Made by a program: the position numbers and the translations under genes. This document shows, piece by piece, positions 49,326 to 58,020 of a DNA stretch of 64,000 nt (its first letter is position 1; every line of letters starts with the position of its first letter). The notes beneath the pieces were generated by a model. The model ran no database searches, was not told where the DNA came from, and saw only the letters and a list, made by a program, of their open reading frames with translations. This DNA is from Candidatus Nitrospira neomarina (GTDB lineage: Bacteria > Nitrospirota > Nitrospiria > Nitrospirales > UBA8639): assembly GCF_032051675.1 (NCBI RefSeq), contig NZ_CP116968.1:1240001-1304000 (forward strand). Reading direction: 5' to 3'.

Positions 49326-49949
49326 TTAAAAGAGGAGACGTTTACGCTCGACGACTTTTTTGATTTTTTTTTGTCCGTACCAGGATTTCACATTCGTCTC
49401 AACATTGATGAGATCTAAATCAACCTGATAATAAATTCCTTTGACCCCATCAGATTCATCCACAATCGTACTAATCGTGCCCTTCATCATAAAATCCGCC
49501 CCTAGTTCCTGCCCAGGGCGTTTCTGGGTATCCTCCCTGGCATGAACCGCTTGCTCTTTTCGTTCCTGACGAATTTCATCGCGATCTCGTTGACTTGCCA
49601 CAAATAGCACTCTTTGAGAATTGGTCATTTCCCGCTCCAAGTCCGTCACAAAGGTGCCCACATCAATATGTTCGTGGCTTTTATTGAGGATCGTCCCGAC
49701 AATCACGGTCGGAACTCGATTGTGTTGATTCGTAAAGTTTTCCAACCAGGGCCTGTTCACCATTTCCTTCATCATGGCTTCGGCCACTAACTTTGAGTCC
49801 GTATCATTCCACCGACCACTAAAATCGGTCACGACCCCTGGGTCTACTCTGGTCACCTTTCTTTCTTTTCCGCATCCGCCCAATAAGAGAAGGCAGAGGC
49901 ATGGGACAACAACGGCGCAGGATGTGATCAGTCGAGTGATGGGGAGCAA
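49326..49949 (-). CDS. LpoB-like penicillin-binding-protein activator lipoprotein
   Basis: The product has 207 residues from a TTG at 49949. This start has AAAGGA six bases before it and gives a normal lipoprotein signal ending in LLLLGGC. A TTG further out at 50009 overlaps the upstream stop (TTGA) and is less likely. The domain (VTRVDPGVVTDFSGRWNDTD, ILNKSHEHIDVGTFVTDLEREM, GADFMMKGTISTIVDE) has the pattern of LpoB/COG3417 proteins, which stimulate peptidoglycan synthases in other bacteria. It may act on PBPs here too. Confidence 0.72.
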   Translation of the reverse strand: MLPITRLITSCAVVVPCLCLLLLGGCGKERKVTRVDPGVVTDFSGRWNDTDSKLVAEAMMKEMVNRPWLENFTNQHNRVPTVIVGTILNKSHEHIDVGTFVTDLEREMTNSQRVLFVASQRDRDEIRQERKEQAVHAREDTQKRPGQELGADFMMKGTISTIVDESDGVKGIYYQVDLDLINVETNVKSWYGQKKIKKVVERKRLLF

Positions 49950-50005
49950 GATGATTCCTTTGTGATGATGAACGAAGAAGACAAAAAGACGCCAATTAAC
50001 CTGGG

Positions 50006-50578
50006 TCAAAGCCCTCCCGGGCGCTTGGCTTCTTCCTGCTCCAGTTTTTTAAAGGCTTTTTCAGCGTTTTTCCGGACAAAATCCCGAACCTCTTCGTCCA
50101 GTTCCTGCGCTTGTTGCAACGCTTCCTTCATTTCCGCAAAAGACAGCTTGGTCAACACATAATAGGTTGAGGACTCGTCGTCCTTGTAACGATCAATGGG
50201 GCGAACGCCATTTAAGGTCACAGCCGAAAAGGTCTTGACCGCCCGTTCTACGTTTTGCTCTTCCGTTGATTTGGTGAAGTTCCCCGCAGAGGTTGAAGCG
50301 GCATAGTCCTGCATCAGATAGGCCGTATAGGTGCGAAAAGTTTTTGCCAATTCAGCGCGTGCGCGATTTTCAGCAGTTTCCCAAGCAAGTGGTTCATTTT
50401 TCACCCCGACAACAGCCCCGACACCATAAATAGATTTCGAATCATCGGCATTCATCACACCCGATCCTTCCTGAACCCACTTGGGAGGACCTCCACATGC
50501 CACAAGCATGAAAGCGAGAAGAGCACACCCTCCGATGCGGAGAACAATTCGACGCATATCATGGCCTTGTTCATTCAT
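50006..50578 (-). CDS. LPP20-family lipoprotein (190 aa)
   Basis: The lipobox LVAC puts the lipidated Cys at about residue 28. The domain (SIYGVGAVVGVKNEPLAWETAENRARAELAKTF, then TYYVLTKLSFAEMKEALQQA) is the LPP20 pattern, shorter than the second LPP20-like gene here. ATG at 50578 is the first start; an ATG seven codons on is equally possible. It is the first gene of the lipoprotein operon and has a promoter at 50643-50671. Confidence 0.78.
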   Translation of the reverse strand: MNEQGHDMRRIVLRIGGCALLAFMLVACGGPPKWVQEGSGVMNADDSKSIYGVGAVVGVKNEPLAWETAENRARAELAKTFRTYTAYLMQDYAASTSAGNFTKSTEEQNVERAVKTFSAVTLNGVRPIDRYKDDESSTYYVLTKLSFAEMKEALQQAQELDEEVRDFVRKNAEKAFKKLEQEEAKRPGGL

Positions 50579-50642
50579 TAGGGTACCCTAACCTTTTTTA
50601 AGAAAATTTTTATCAGAGTTTCCTGTCAGACGGGCTAAGAAA

Positions 50643-50671
50643 ATGCTAGCATTGGACCTACAACCTGTCAA
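50643..50671 (-). promoter_or_regulatory. Sigma-70-type promoter of the lipoprotein operon
   Basis: On the minus strand TTGACA (50671-50666) and TAGCAT (50648-50643) are 17 bases apart, with about 58 bases from the expected start to the first gene. Confidence 0.6.
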
Positions 50672-50762
50672 GAAAATTGAACTTTTCACCAATTGATCCT
50701 GCCTCACATCGAATATCATTCATCATCATTCGAGACATGCAGGAAACCAAGGAGGATGTTTT

Positions 50763-50933
50763 GTGGCTGATGTAACAATTGAGGATGGCATTATCCGTGT
50801 GAAAGAACTCGACATTCAGGATGGAAAAGCCGCCAAGGCTTTGGCTGAATATCCGGAAGCCAAATGGGCGGAAATCACCAGACGTGCGGTAAAAATTGGC
50901 CTGGGCATTTTAAAAGGAGGGGCAGAGCCTTGA
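50763..50933 (+). CDS. Overlooked small protein (56 aa)
   Basis: This gene is below common length cut-offs. It begins with a GTG at 50763 with AAGGAGG (50749-50755) seven bases upstream, a very strong ribosome site, and runs to a TGA at 50931. The product starts MADVTIEDGIIRVKELDIQD and ends with a helical AEITRRAVKIGLGILKGG segment. A hairpin follows at 51021. The N-terminal pattern (a short beta pair followed by a helix) recalls the N-terminal lead of some larger proteins, so it could be a short free version of such a domain. No function is known to me. Confidence 0.6.
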   Translation: MADVTIEDGIIRVKELDIQDGKAAKALAEYPEAKWAEITRRAVKIGLGILKGGAEP

Positions 50934-51020
50934 CCTTGTCCTCCAAACTTTTAATAGCCTCAATGCTTTTTAGATAATGATGCAATGTCCCAAATGGGAA
51001 ACACCTTGTGCCCGGGATAT

Positions 51021-51041
51021 TATAACCCAACCCGGGTTATA
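51021..51041. terminator. Hairpin shared by convergent genes
   Basis: TATAACCC and GGGTTATA form an eight-pair stem with a five-base loop, followed by GTTTT on the plus strand. The stop codon of the convergent DUF3015-like gene lies inside the stem. It is a probable terminator for the small plus-strand gene and may work in both directions. Confidence 0.5.
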
Positions 51042-51474
51042 GTTTTGAGGACGCAGTATGAATTCCGGCCTGCTGAGCATGACCGATAAACCTGTTTAAC
51101 TGATCATCTCCAAGCAAAATGGGTATCTCAACCAGGACGGGATACTCGTTCTGAATCAATTCCTGAAAGTGAGCCTGGTGATGAGATGGGACACCTAAAA
51201 TGGCCCCGAAGGCCTGGACGTATTCCCCGTGCCCTTGGGCGATTTCTTGAAGGAGGACGTCATGGTTGGTCATTACAAAGGCTTTGGCATGTTCGCCATG
51301 TTTGACAAGCCCATCCTCTGTCCACCAGGATTTGCCCGAGGTAGAAGACAGAAAATTGGTTACTCCATCGGAAGTCGTATCAAGTGTGGCTTTGATGGTA
51401 CAACCGGAAGAAATCCCCAATAGGAAGACCCCTAATGCCGCGAAACCTTGAAACGTTTTCAAGCTTTGTATCAT
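51037..51474 (-). CDS. DUF3015-like lipoprotein (145 aa)
   Basis: The ATG at 51474 has AAGGAGA seven bases upstream and gives a signal with lipobox GISSGC; the longer frame to 51591 is rejected. The mature part (GKSWWTEDGLVKHGEHAKAFVMTNHDVLLQEIAQGHGEYVQAF, split here by GVPSHH) matches the DUF3015 pattern as I remember it: Trp-Asp/Glu-Gly-like start, then QEIAQGHGE. Such proteins are small periplasmic or lipidated proteins of unknown role. A palindrome upstream (51503-51520) may be an operator. Confidence 0.72.
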   Translation of the reverse strand: MIQSLKTFQGFAALGVFLLGISSGCTIKATLDTTSDGVTNFLSSTSGKSWWTEDGLVKHGEHAKAFVMTNHDVLLQEIAQGHGEYVQAFGAILGVPSHHQAHFQELIQNEYPVLVEIPILLGDDQLNRFIGHAQQAGIHTASSKL

Positions 51475-51502
51475 GATAGTTCTCCTTGCCTGAGTGCATG
51501 AA

Positions 51503-51520
51503 CATGACAGAGATGTCATG
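51503..51520. promoter_or_regulatory. Inverted repeat upstream of the DUF3015-like gene
   Basis: CATGACA and TGTCATG with a four-base spacer lie about 30 bases upstream of the start codon. The position suits an operator or an mRNA hairpin. Confidence 0.4.
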
Positions 51521-51647
51521 ACGCTTTGCGATTGGATTTTTGTCGGATCGAGCGCATCAAAACTTTGACATTTTTTCATCATGAAATACAACTTCTATCT
51601 GATGTGATCTCTCATCAATCTGGGTTAAACTGGACTACACAAACGCT

Positions 51648-53204
51648 ATGCTGACGCCTGAGGATCATCTTGAGTTAATACGCCGCGGGATTTCCACGTT
51701 CCAGGTGGAATCACAACTTCAGCGACTGCGTCATGGGGTCCCTCCGATCACTATCATTCGTCCATGCCGGTTGAACGATGGCATTGTCCAACTCCGCCCA
51801 GAACACTTCTCCCGGTACCAACAACACTTTGAAGCGGCCCGTCAGGCGGATCGAGTCAGTAAATTTATTCCTGCATCCGGAGCCGCCACCCGTATGTTTA
51901 ATGACCTCCTCAAATTTTTGTCCCAGGAGGCCTCACCCGATTCCTCTTCAAATCAGGCACCAACTCTTCCCCACGCTGTCGATCAGGCCTGGACGCGCTT
52001 ACAGGATTTCCCGTTTATTCCTGATTTAGAACAGTATCTCCATGGGCAGGGACAACCCCCTCCAAGGGATCAGCATACACATGATATCAATACGATTCTT
52101 CAAGCGGTCCTGAAGACGCCCGGCCTTGGCTATGCCGAATTGCCCAAGGCCCTCCTCTCCTTCCATCGCTATCCAGAAGGTCCTCGAACTGCACTCGAAG
52201 AACATATTCATGAAGCCATCCGATATCATCCCAATCAACTACATTCAATAAAGATTCATTTGACCGTTTCTCCTCAATTTGAACTGGCCATTCAAACCCA
52301 TTTGCATACCATCCAACAGATTTTGGGACGACAGGGGTGGAAACTTGATTGCACGGTCTCCTTTCAAAAACCGTCGACCGACACCATCGCGCTGGACTCG
52401 GACAACCAGCCATTTCGTGGAGAAGATGGCACTCTGGTTTTTCGACCGGGAGGGCATGGGGCGCTTTTGGAAAATTTAAATGACTACCAGGGAGACATTA
52501 TTTTTATTTCCAATATCGACAACGTCGTCCCCGATCATTTGAAAGATCCGATCGTCACATGGAGAAAGGCATTGGGAGGCTACCTGGTTGAGCTTCAACA
52601 ACATGTGTTTCACCATATAGCACAACTCAGCTCGCTCCCCGCGGATGCGAAAAGTGTCCATCAGGCGGAAGCCTGTATCCTGCAAGAACTCCTTCTTCCA
52701 CTTCCCCAATCCTATCGAGAATTGGCGCTTCCCGATCAAGCCACCTTGTTAAAGCAGTATTTAGATCGGCCCCTCCGTGTCTGTGGTGTGGTTCCCAATA
52801 CCGGCGATCCGGGCGGAGGACCATTTTGGGTTGCGCATCCCGAGGACGCCCCGTCCAGGCAAATCGTCGAGCAATCCCAAGTCAATCCCGATTCTGAAGC
52901 TCAACAAAAACTCTTTGCCTCCGGAACTCATTTCAATCCGGTTGATCTAGTCTGCGGAGTCCGTGATTTTCAGGGGAATCCCTTTAACCTCCTGGAGTAC
53001 GTCGATCCCGGAACCGGCTTCATCGGCATGAAATCCTACCAGGGCCGTCCCCTCAAAGCCTTGGAATGGCCAGGCCTGTGGAATGGAGGAATGGCCCATT
53101 GGATTACCATTTTCGTGGAAATTCCCCGCGCCAACTTTAATCCCGTCAAAACCTTCCTTGATTGGCTTCACCCAGCCCATCAACCACAGGCAAAACAGCC
53201 GTAA
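51648..53204 (+). CDS. DUF4301 family protein (518 aa)
   Basis: The product has 518 residues and no signal peptide. Recognisable segments are FIPASGAATRMFNDLLKFL (a nucleotidyltransferase-like GxAxRM loop), LAIQTHLHTIQQIL, GTLVFRPGGHGALLENLND and a C-terminal CGVRDFQGNPFNLLEYVDPGTGFI. These fit DUF4301, which I associate with sugar-nucleotidyltransferase-like folds, but its reaction is not established. The gene is free-standing; the start at 51648 has a weak ribosome site. Large C-terminal half retained, no frame damage seen. Confidence 0.78.
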   Translation: MLTPEDHLELIRRGISTFQVESQLQRLRHGVPPITIIRPCRLNDGIVQLRPEHFSRYQQHFEAARQADRVSKFIPASGAATRMFNDLLKFLSQEASPDSSSNQAPTLPHAVDQAWTRLQDFPFIPDLEQYLHGQGQPPPRDQHTHDINTILQAVLKTPGLGYAELPKALLSFHRYPEGPRTALEEHIHEAIRYHPNQLHSIKIHLTVSPQFELAIQTHLHTIQQILGRQGWKLDCTVSFQKPSTDTIALDSDNQPFRGEDGTLVFRPGGHGALLENLNDYQGDIIFISNIDNVVPDHLKDPIVTWRKALGGYLVELQQHVFHHIAQLSSLPADAKSVHQAEACILQELLLPLPQSYRELALPDQATLLKQYLDRPLRVCGVVPNTGDPGGGPFWVAHPEDAPSRQIVEQSQVNPDSEAQQKLFASGTHFNPVDLVCGVRDFQGNPFNLLEYVDPGTGFIGMKSYQGRPLKALEWPGLWNGGMAHWITIFVEIPRANFNPVKTFLDWLHPAHQPQAKQP

Positions 53205-53378
53205 TTCTGCTCCCGGCTGGATACACATCTGTTTCGTTTTTCTTGGTTCCTGTTCAATACTTTACTGCTCATCCTCTGCAAATCTAGCCGGTTAAGATGA
53301 AGGTGATTCGGACCGAAATCTAGTGGAGATCCTTGCACCTTAACCGGGCTCTCTCATCCCACCCCTGGAAAATATTTC

Positions 53379-54068
53379 ATGAACGAACAAGAATTTTTCT
53401 CCCTTTGGCAAAATTTTGGATTTCCCTGTAAATCCCATCCGTGGCACGGTGTCGAAATAGGGGAAGAGGCACCACTCACCGTGACAGTCTATGTCGAAAT
53501 AGTGCCCACCGACACAGTTAAATATGAATTGGATAAAAAGTCCGGCCATTTACGAGTGGACCGGCCCCAGCGCTATTCCAATGTGTGCCCCACGCTGTAT
53601 GGATTAATTCCTCAAACTTATTGTGGGCAATCTGTCGCAGCATTCAGTGCCGAATGTACCCATCGGCCTGGCCTCGTCGGTGACCTGGATCCATTAGACA
53701 TTTGTGTTTTGACTGAGAAAAGCATTATCCATGGAGATGTTTTGCTCCAAGCCATTCCGATTGGTGGCTTGCGTATGATCGATGGGGATGAAGCCGATGA
53801 TAAAATTGTGGCCGTCCTCAAGGGTGACGCGCTTCATGAACAATGGACAGATATCAAAGCCTGTCCCGTCCACTTTGTGGAACGGCTCATGCATTACTTC
53901 CTGACTTACAAAGATGCTCCCGGCTCCCAAAAAAAGAATTGCGAAATTACACATGTGTATGGCCGCGAGGAAGCCCATGAGGTCATTCGCCGCAGTCAAC
54001 AGGATTACGCCGCGAAATATGGACACCTCCAAGCCCAACTTGCCAAACCCCGCCATGCACTTAATTAA
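53379..54068 (+). CDS. ppa: Inorganic pyrophosphatase, family I (229 aa)
   Basis: Family I segments are present in order: YVEIVPTDTVKYELDKKSGHL, PTLYGLIPQTYCG, GDLDPLDICVL and DGDEADDKIVAVL, carrying the Asp ligands of the active centre. At 229 residues it is longer than the usual 170-180, with an insert near 75-90 and a C-terminal helical extension. It hydrolyses PPi in the cytoplasm. It lies upstream of acetyl-CoA synthetase on the same strand, a PPi producer, so the pairing makes metabolic sense. Its ribosome site is modest. Confidence 0.88.
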   Translation: MNEQEFFSLWQNFGFPCKSHPWHGVEIGEEAPLTVTVYVEIVPTDTVKYELDKKSGHLRVDRPQRYSNVCPTLYGLIPQTYCGQSVAAFSAECTHRPGLVGDLDPLDICVLTEKSIIHGDVLLQAIPIGGLRMIDGDEADDKIVAVLKGDALHEQWTDIKACPVHFVERLMHYFLTYKDAPGSQKKNCEITHVYGREEAHEVIRRSQQDYAAKYGHLQAQLAKPRHALN

Positions 54069-54326
54069 AAACACAGCCCCTCTGAACTTCTCTCATCCAT
54101 CTCAATGCCATTTTAAATAAAAATCCCAAGGGCTTGCGGTCAGCGACGGGGCTCCCTTTCATAGCCTCCAAACCCTTTTCAATGCTCACCTCTTTTTCAC
54201 GGTCTTTAATCCCTGCCCTCTTGAAGCAACGAGCCAAGGACAGCATAATGGGCTTAACAGCTTTCTCGCTGAGAAAACATGTTCTTGGTGGTGTCCCAAA
54301 TGCGTAACTAAGGAGGAACAGACCTG

Positions 54327-56213
54327 ATGAGTGAAAATATTGAAACACTGCAACGATCAACCCGGGTCATTCCTCCCTCACCCGACGTCACAGCCAACGC
54401 CCATATTCAAGATTATGAAAGCGCTTACAAGCAGTCTATTGCGAATCCTGAAAAATTCTGGGACGGCATTGCCAAGGAACTCCACTGGTTTTCTCCTTGG
54501 AATAAGGTCCTGGACTGGAACTATCCCTGGGCCAAATGGTTCGTGGGAGGTACCTGCAACATTGCTTACAACTGTCTCGATCGCCATGTCCAAACCTGGC
54601 GAAAAAACAAAGTGGCCGTTATCTGGGTCGGAGAAGAAGGCCAGGAACGAATCCTGACTTATGGCGAGTTATACCGGCAGGTCAACAAGTGCGCCAATGC
54701 CCTCAAAAGCCTGGGCCTCAACAAGGGGGACCGGGTGACCATTTATCTCCCGAAAATCCCCGAGCAAATTGTGGCCATGCTGGCCTGTGCTCGCATCGGC
54801 GTGATCCATACGGTGGTGTATTCGGGTTTTAGTGCCACAGCGTTAGCGGCACGCATAGAGGCATGCGCAGCGCGGGTGGTCATCACCGCGGATGTGGGGT
54901 ATGACCGCAGTCGGAAAATCCCCCTCAAACCGGTCGTCGATGAAGCCGTTGCCAAATGCCCGACCGTGGAGAAAGTCATCGTGGTTCAGCGGGAACAATC
55001 ATCGACCCCTCTTCAAGCCCCGAAAGAATTGGATTGGGAAGCCTGGCTCAAAGACCAATCTCCAACGTGTGAAGCCGAACAGCTTGATTCCGAAACTCCG
55101 CTCTATATCCTCTATACCTCAGGAACCACGGGAAAACCTAAAGGCGTCGTTCACGTCCATGGCGGCTATATGGTGGGCACTTACATCACGACCAAATATG
55201 TCTTCGACCTTAAAGACGAAGATGTCTATTTTTGTGTGGCGGATCCGGGGTGGGTCACCGGCCATAGTTATATCGTCTATGGACCACTCTTAAACGGAGC
55301 CACGATTTTAACGGCAGAAGGCAAACCCGACTATCCCAATCCCGGGCGCTGGTGGGATCTCATTGAACGCTATGGCGTCTCGATTTTCTATACCACCCCA
55401 ACGGCCATTCGGCTGCTCATGAAATTTGGAGAGGACTGGCCGAAAAAATACGATCTCTCCTCCCTCAAGGTTTTAGGGTCGGTGGGTGAACCGATCAATC
55501 CGGAAGCCTGGGAATGGTTTCATCGGGTGACCGGTGGCACCAAACCCATCATGGATACCTGGTGGCAGACGGAAACCGGCATGATCATGGTCACACCCCT
55601 CCCCTGCGTCCCGCTCAAACCAGGCTCTGCCACCCGTGGTTTTTTAGGCATCGAAGCGGATGTCATGAACCGCGAAGGCAACACGGTGGAGCATGGCGGC
55701 GGTTTTGCCGTCATTAAGAAACCCTGGCCATCCATGATGCGCACCATCTATAACGAACCGGATCGCTATCTCCTGTATTGGAATACCATACCCGGTGTAT
55801 ACACCGCCGGCGATGTCTGCCATAAAGATGAAGACGGCTACTTGTGGTTTATGGGCCGGGCGGATGATGTCGTGAAAGTCGCCGGAAACCGGATCGGGAC
55901 GGCTGAAGTCGAAAGTGCCTTAGTCAGCCATGAAGCGGTGGTGGAAGCCGCTGTTATCGGCAAACCGCATCAGACCGCCGGAGAACAAATCAAAGCCTTT
56001 GTCATCCTTAAGCAAGGGCAGCAGGAAACGCCCGATCTCATCAAAAGTTTGCAGGATCATGTCTTAGGGGAATTAGGCAAGATCGCCGTCCCCCGGGAAA
56101 TTGAAATTGTCCCGTCACTTCCCAAAACCCGTTCCGGCAAAATCATGCGGCGGGTATTGAAGGCCAAGGAACTGGGACAGGACCCAGGTGACATTTCAAC
56201 TCTTGAAGATTAG
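54327..56213 (+). CDS. acs: Acetyl-CoA synthetase Acs (AMP-forming)
   Basis: The product has 628 residues. Core motifs are the P-loop-like LYTSGTTGKPKGVVH, WWQTETGMI and the C-terminal lysine in PKTRSGKIMRRVLK, the acylation-regulated residue of Acs enzymes. It activates acetate through acetyl-AMP to acetyl-CoA. An AAGGAGG ribosome site precedes the ATG. In a nitrite-oxidiser-like genome this would allow acetate use or acyl salvage. Its 3' end overlaps the damaged nickel transporter by four bases. Confidence 0.94.
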   Translation: MSENIETLQRSTRVIPPSPDVTANAHIQDYESAYKQSIANPEKFWDGIAKELHWFSPWNKVLDWNYPWAKWFVGGTCNIAYNCLDRHVQTWRKNKVAVIWVGEEGQERILTYGELYRQVNKCANALKSLGLNKGDRVTIYLPKIPEQIVAMLACARIGVIHTVVYSGFSATALAARIEACAARVVITADVGYDRSRKIPLKPVVDEAVAKCPTVEKVIVVQREQSSTPLQAPKELDWEAWLKDQSPTCEAEQLDSETPLYILYTSGTTGKPKGVVHVHGGYMVGTYITTKYVFDLKDEDVYFCVADPGWVTGHSYIVYGPLLNGATILTAEGKPDYPNPGRWWDLIERYGVSIFYTTPTAIRLLMKFGEDWPKKYDLSSLKVLGSVGEPINPEAWEWFHRVTGGTKPIMDTWWQTETGMIMVTPLPCVPLKPGSATRGFLGIEADVMNREGNTVEHGGGFAVIKKPWPSMMRTIYNEPDRYLLYWNTIPGVYTAGDVCHKDEDGYLWFMGRADDVVKVAGNRIGTAEVESALVSHEAVVEAAVIGKPHQTAGEQIKAFVILKQGQQETPDLIKSLQDHVLGELGKIAVPREIEIVPSLPKTRSGKIMRRVLKAKELGQDPGDISTLED

Positions 56214-56774
56214 GAAAAAATGTATGAAGAAAAAGACCCAAGACCGATTGTGGCAATGTAGATAATCCCTTGAAGCGGAGAAACGGTTTGTTGGAGTGTC
56301 AGCAGGATGAGCGCAGCGGACCCTGCCATTCCGTGCATCAAGCCTACGAATAGGGCCCGGTAGGGAAAAGCGGTTGAATGTGAATGGTGATGGTCCATCG
56401 TTTGGTGATTGATTTCTCCCCGATGGGAATGCGCAGGCACATGAGGAGGTTGATGAGGGTGTTGGTGAACATGAACATGAATACGACCTTGTATAATTTT
56501 CCGTAACACATCGCTTCCCATTCCTACCAGCATGCCCCCTACGGACAATTTCAGCCAGTTGGTCAGTTGTTCCGGCATGGCGGCTTCCAGAAGGAATACC
56601 ATCGAGCCAAACAACAGAAGCGTGATCGTATGCCCCAGCCCCCAGCTCAATCCCTGCTTGAGCGTGTTGGCCACCGAATAGATTTTGGTCGCGAGTGAGG
56701 CACTGCCGCCGCGGGTCAGACTCGATCGCATGCCTCATTCCCACAAGAAACCCGAGCTTCAATAAACTGACCAT
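56210..56774 (-). pseudogene. Broken HupE/UreH-type nickel transporter
   Basis: The first reading frame starts at the TAATG overlap with hypB and reads LGFLVGMRHAIESD, the beginning of the NiCoT/HupE-like signature RHAxEADH. At about 56700-56716 the frame changes, and the protein continues in another frame as SLATKIYSVANTLKQGLSWGLGHTITLLLFG, then a His-rich loop and LMHGMAGSAALILL. The metal motif is therefore interrupted. The end is also short: after IGLGSF it stops at the acs border, missing about a third of the usual length. A sequencing error could explain the shift but not the shortened end. Confidence 0.7.
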
Positions 56775-57628
56775 TAGCGAACAACCTGCCGGTTTGAAGC
56801 GTTGATCTGTGCAGTCACCCAGTCATACCAGTGTTGAAGGCCTTCGCCGGTCGTGGCCGAAACCTGAAACACCTGAAGATTGGGATTCACCCTATGAGCA
56901 AATTCCAGGCATGTGGCGACATTAAAGGTAAGATGAGACAGAAGATCGATTTTATTCAGGAGCATGACGCTGGCATGTTGAAACATGTGCGGATACTTTA
57001 ACGGCTTGTCTTCCCCTTCCGTGACGGAAAGAACCACGATTTTCGCGTGTTCCCCTAAATCAAATAACGCAGGACAGACCAGATTCCCGACATTTTCAAT
57101 CAACACCAATGAATTGGATGGAGGCTGGAGCGTTTCCAAACCTCGTGCCAACATGTCGGCTTCTAAATGGCACCCGGCTCCGGTATTAATTTGTACGACC
57201 GGGCACCCCGCGTTTCGTATGCGCTCGGCATCAAATAGGGTTTCCTGGTCCCCCTCGACCACCGAAATGGGTATGGCATCTTTCAAATCATGAATCGTGC
57301 GTTCGAGTAGCGTCGTTTTCCCTGAGCCCGGCGAACTCACAAGGTTGAGGGCCACAATATTTCTGTCGAGAAACCATCCACGATTGCGTTCAGCCAGGCG
57401 ATCATTTTTCGCTAAAATGGCTTGTTCCAGGTGAACAGTGGTTTCGTGTTCGTGTCGATGGTCATGGTGCGTATCAAGCTCATGCTCGTGATAGTGGTGC
57501 CCATGATCATGGTCATCATGGGAATGAGAGTGATTGGCAGACGAATGGCTGGTTTTATCAGTATGCCGGGTTTGCAAATTCGTCACTCTTGGCTTGGCTG
57601 TATTAGAGCACCCGCATGTCGTACACAT
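56774..57628 (-). CDS. hypB: Hydrogenase nickel incorporation protein HypB
   Basis: The product has 284 residues from the ATG at 57628, which overlaps the hypA stop (TGATG). It begins MCTTCGCS, the high-affinity nickel motif, and has a His-rich stretch at about 25-70. The GTPase domain has a P-loop SSPGSGKTTLLERT. It delivers nickel to the large hydrogenase subunit with HypA. Upstream in-frame sequence to 57703 is rejected because it runs into hypA. The His-rich region is long, which suggests nickel storage. Confidence 0.95.
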   Translation of the reverse strand: MCTTCGCSNTAKPRVTNLQTRHTDKTSHSSANHSHSHDDHDHGHHYHEHELDTHHDHRHEHETTVHLEQAILAKNDRLAERNRGWFLDRNIVALNLVSSPGSGKTTLLERTIHDLKDAIPISVVEGDQETLFDAERIRNAGCPVVQINTGAGCHLEADMLARGLETLQPPSNSLVLIENVGNLVCPALFDLGEHAKIVVLSVTEGEDKPLKYPHMFQHASVMLLNKIDLLSHLTFNVATCLEFAHRVNPNLQVFQVSATTGEGLQHWYDWVTAQINASNRQVVR

Positions 57629-57957
57629 CAGGCTGTCACCATGTGTTTCACAAGCAGTTCCTCCCCCGTGAGCCGCGTGATGTCGACAGAACCACACGGA
57701 CATCGGTCGTAGAGTTGCTCGAGATCAAAATGGGTTTTACAGGTTCGGCATTCAGCTGTTCCCGGAATCTCAAGGATCTCCAAATCCGCGCCTTCTACCA
57801 CGGTTCCTTGACTGACAATGTCGAAACAAAACCGGATGGCTTCGGGTAATACCGCAGTGAGTTTACCGATGGCGATCGTCACGCGCCTCACCGGCTCTCC
57901 ACCGGCCTTTTCTGTGACAATGGACACAATATTTCGAGTGATCCCTATTTCGTGCAT
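57628..57957 (-). CDS. hypA: Hydrogenase nickel-insertion protein HypA
   Basis: The product has 109 residues. MHEIGITRNIV carries the N-terminal nickel-binding His2. The zinc site is CRTC near residues 71-74, with CPC in the second pair (a shortened CxxC). It brings nickel to the hydrogenase precursor and works with HypB, the next gene. The family is short and the length is normal. Confidence 0.93.
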   Translation of the reverse strand: MHEIGITRNIVSIVTEKAGGEPVRRVTIAIGKLTAVLPEAIRFCFDIVSQGTVVEGADLEILEIPGTAECRTCKTHFDLEQLYDRCPCGSVDITRLTGEELLVKHMVTA

Positions 57958-58020
57958 ACTATCCTGTCCAGAACAGTGGATTTTCCACTGGTGGTGACGT
58001 CAAAAAGAGCCGTTAAGAGT

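Noticed and set aside
54061..54360. 99-codon minus-strand frame between pyrophosphatase and acs
   Set aside because: The C-terminal part reads somewhat like a protein (MKGSPVADRKPLGFLFKM), but it overlaps the acs start and has no ribosome site. It could be a small gene, but evidence is too thin.
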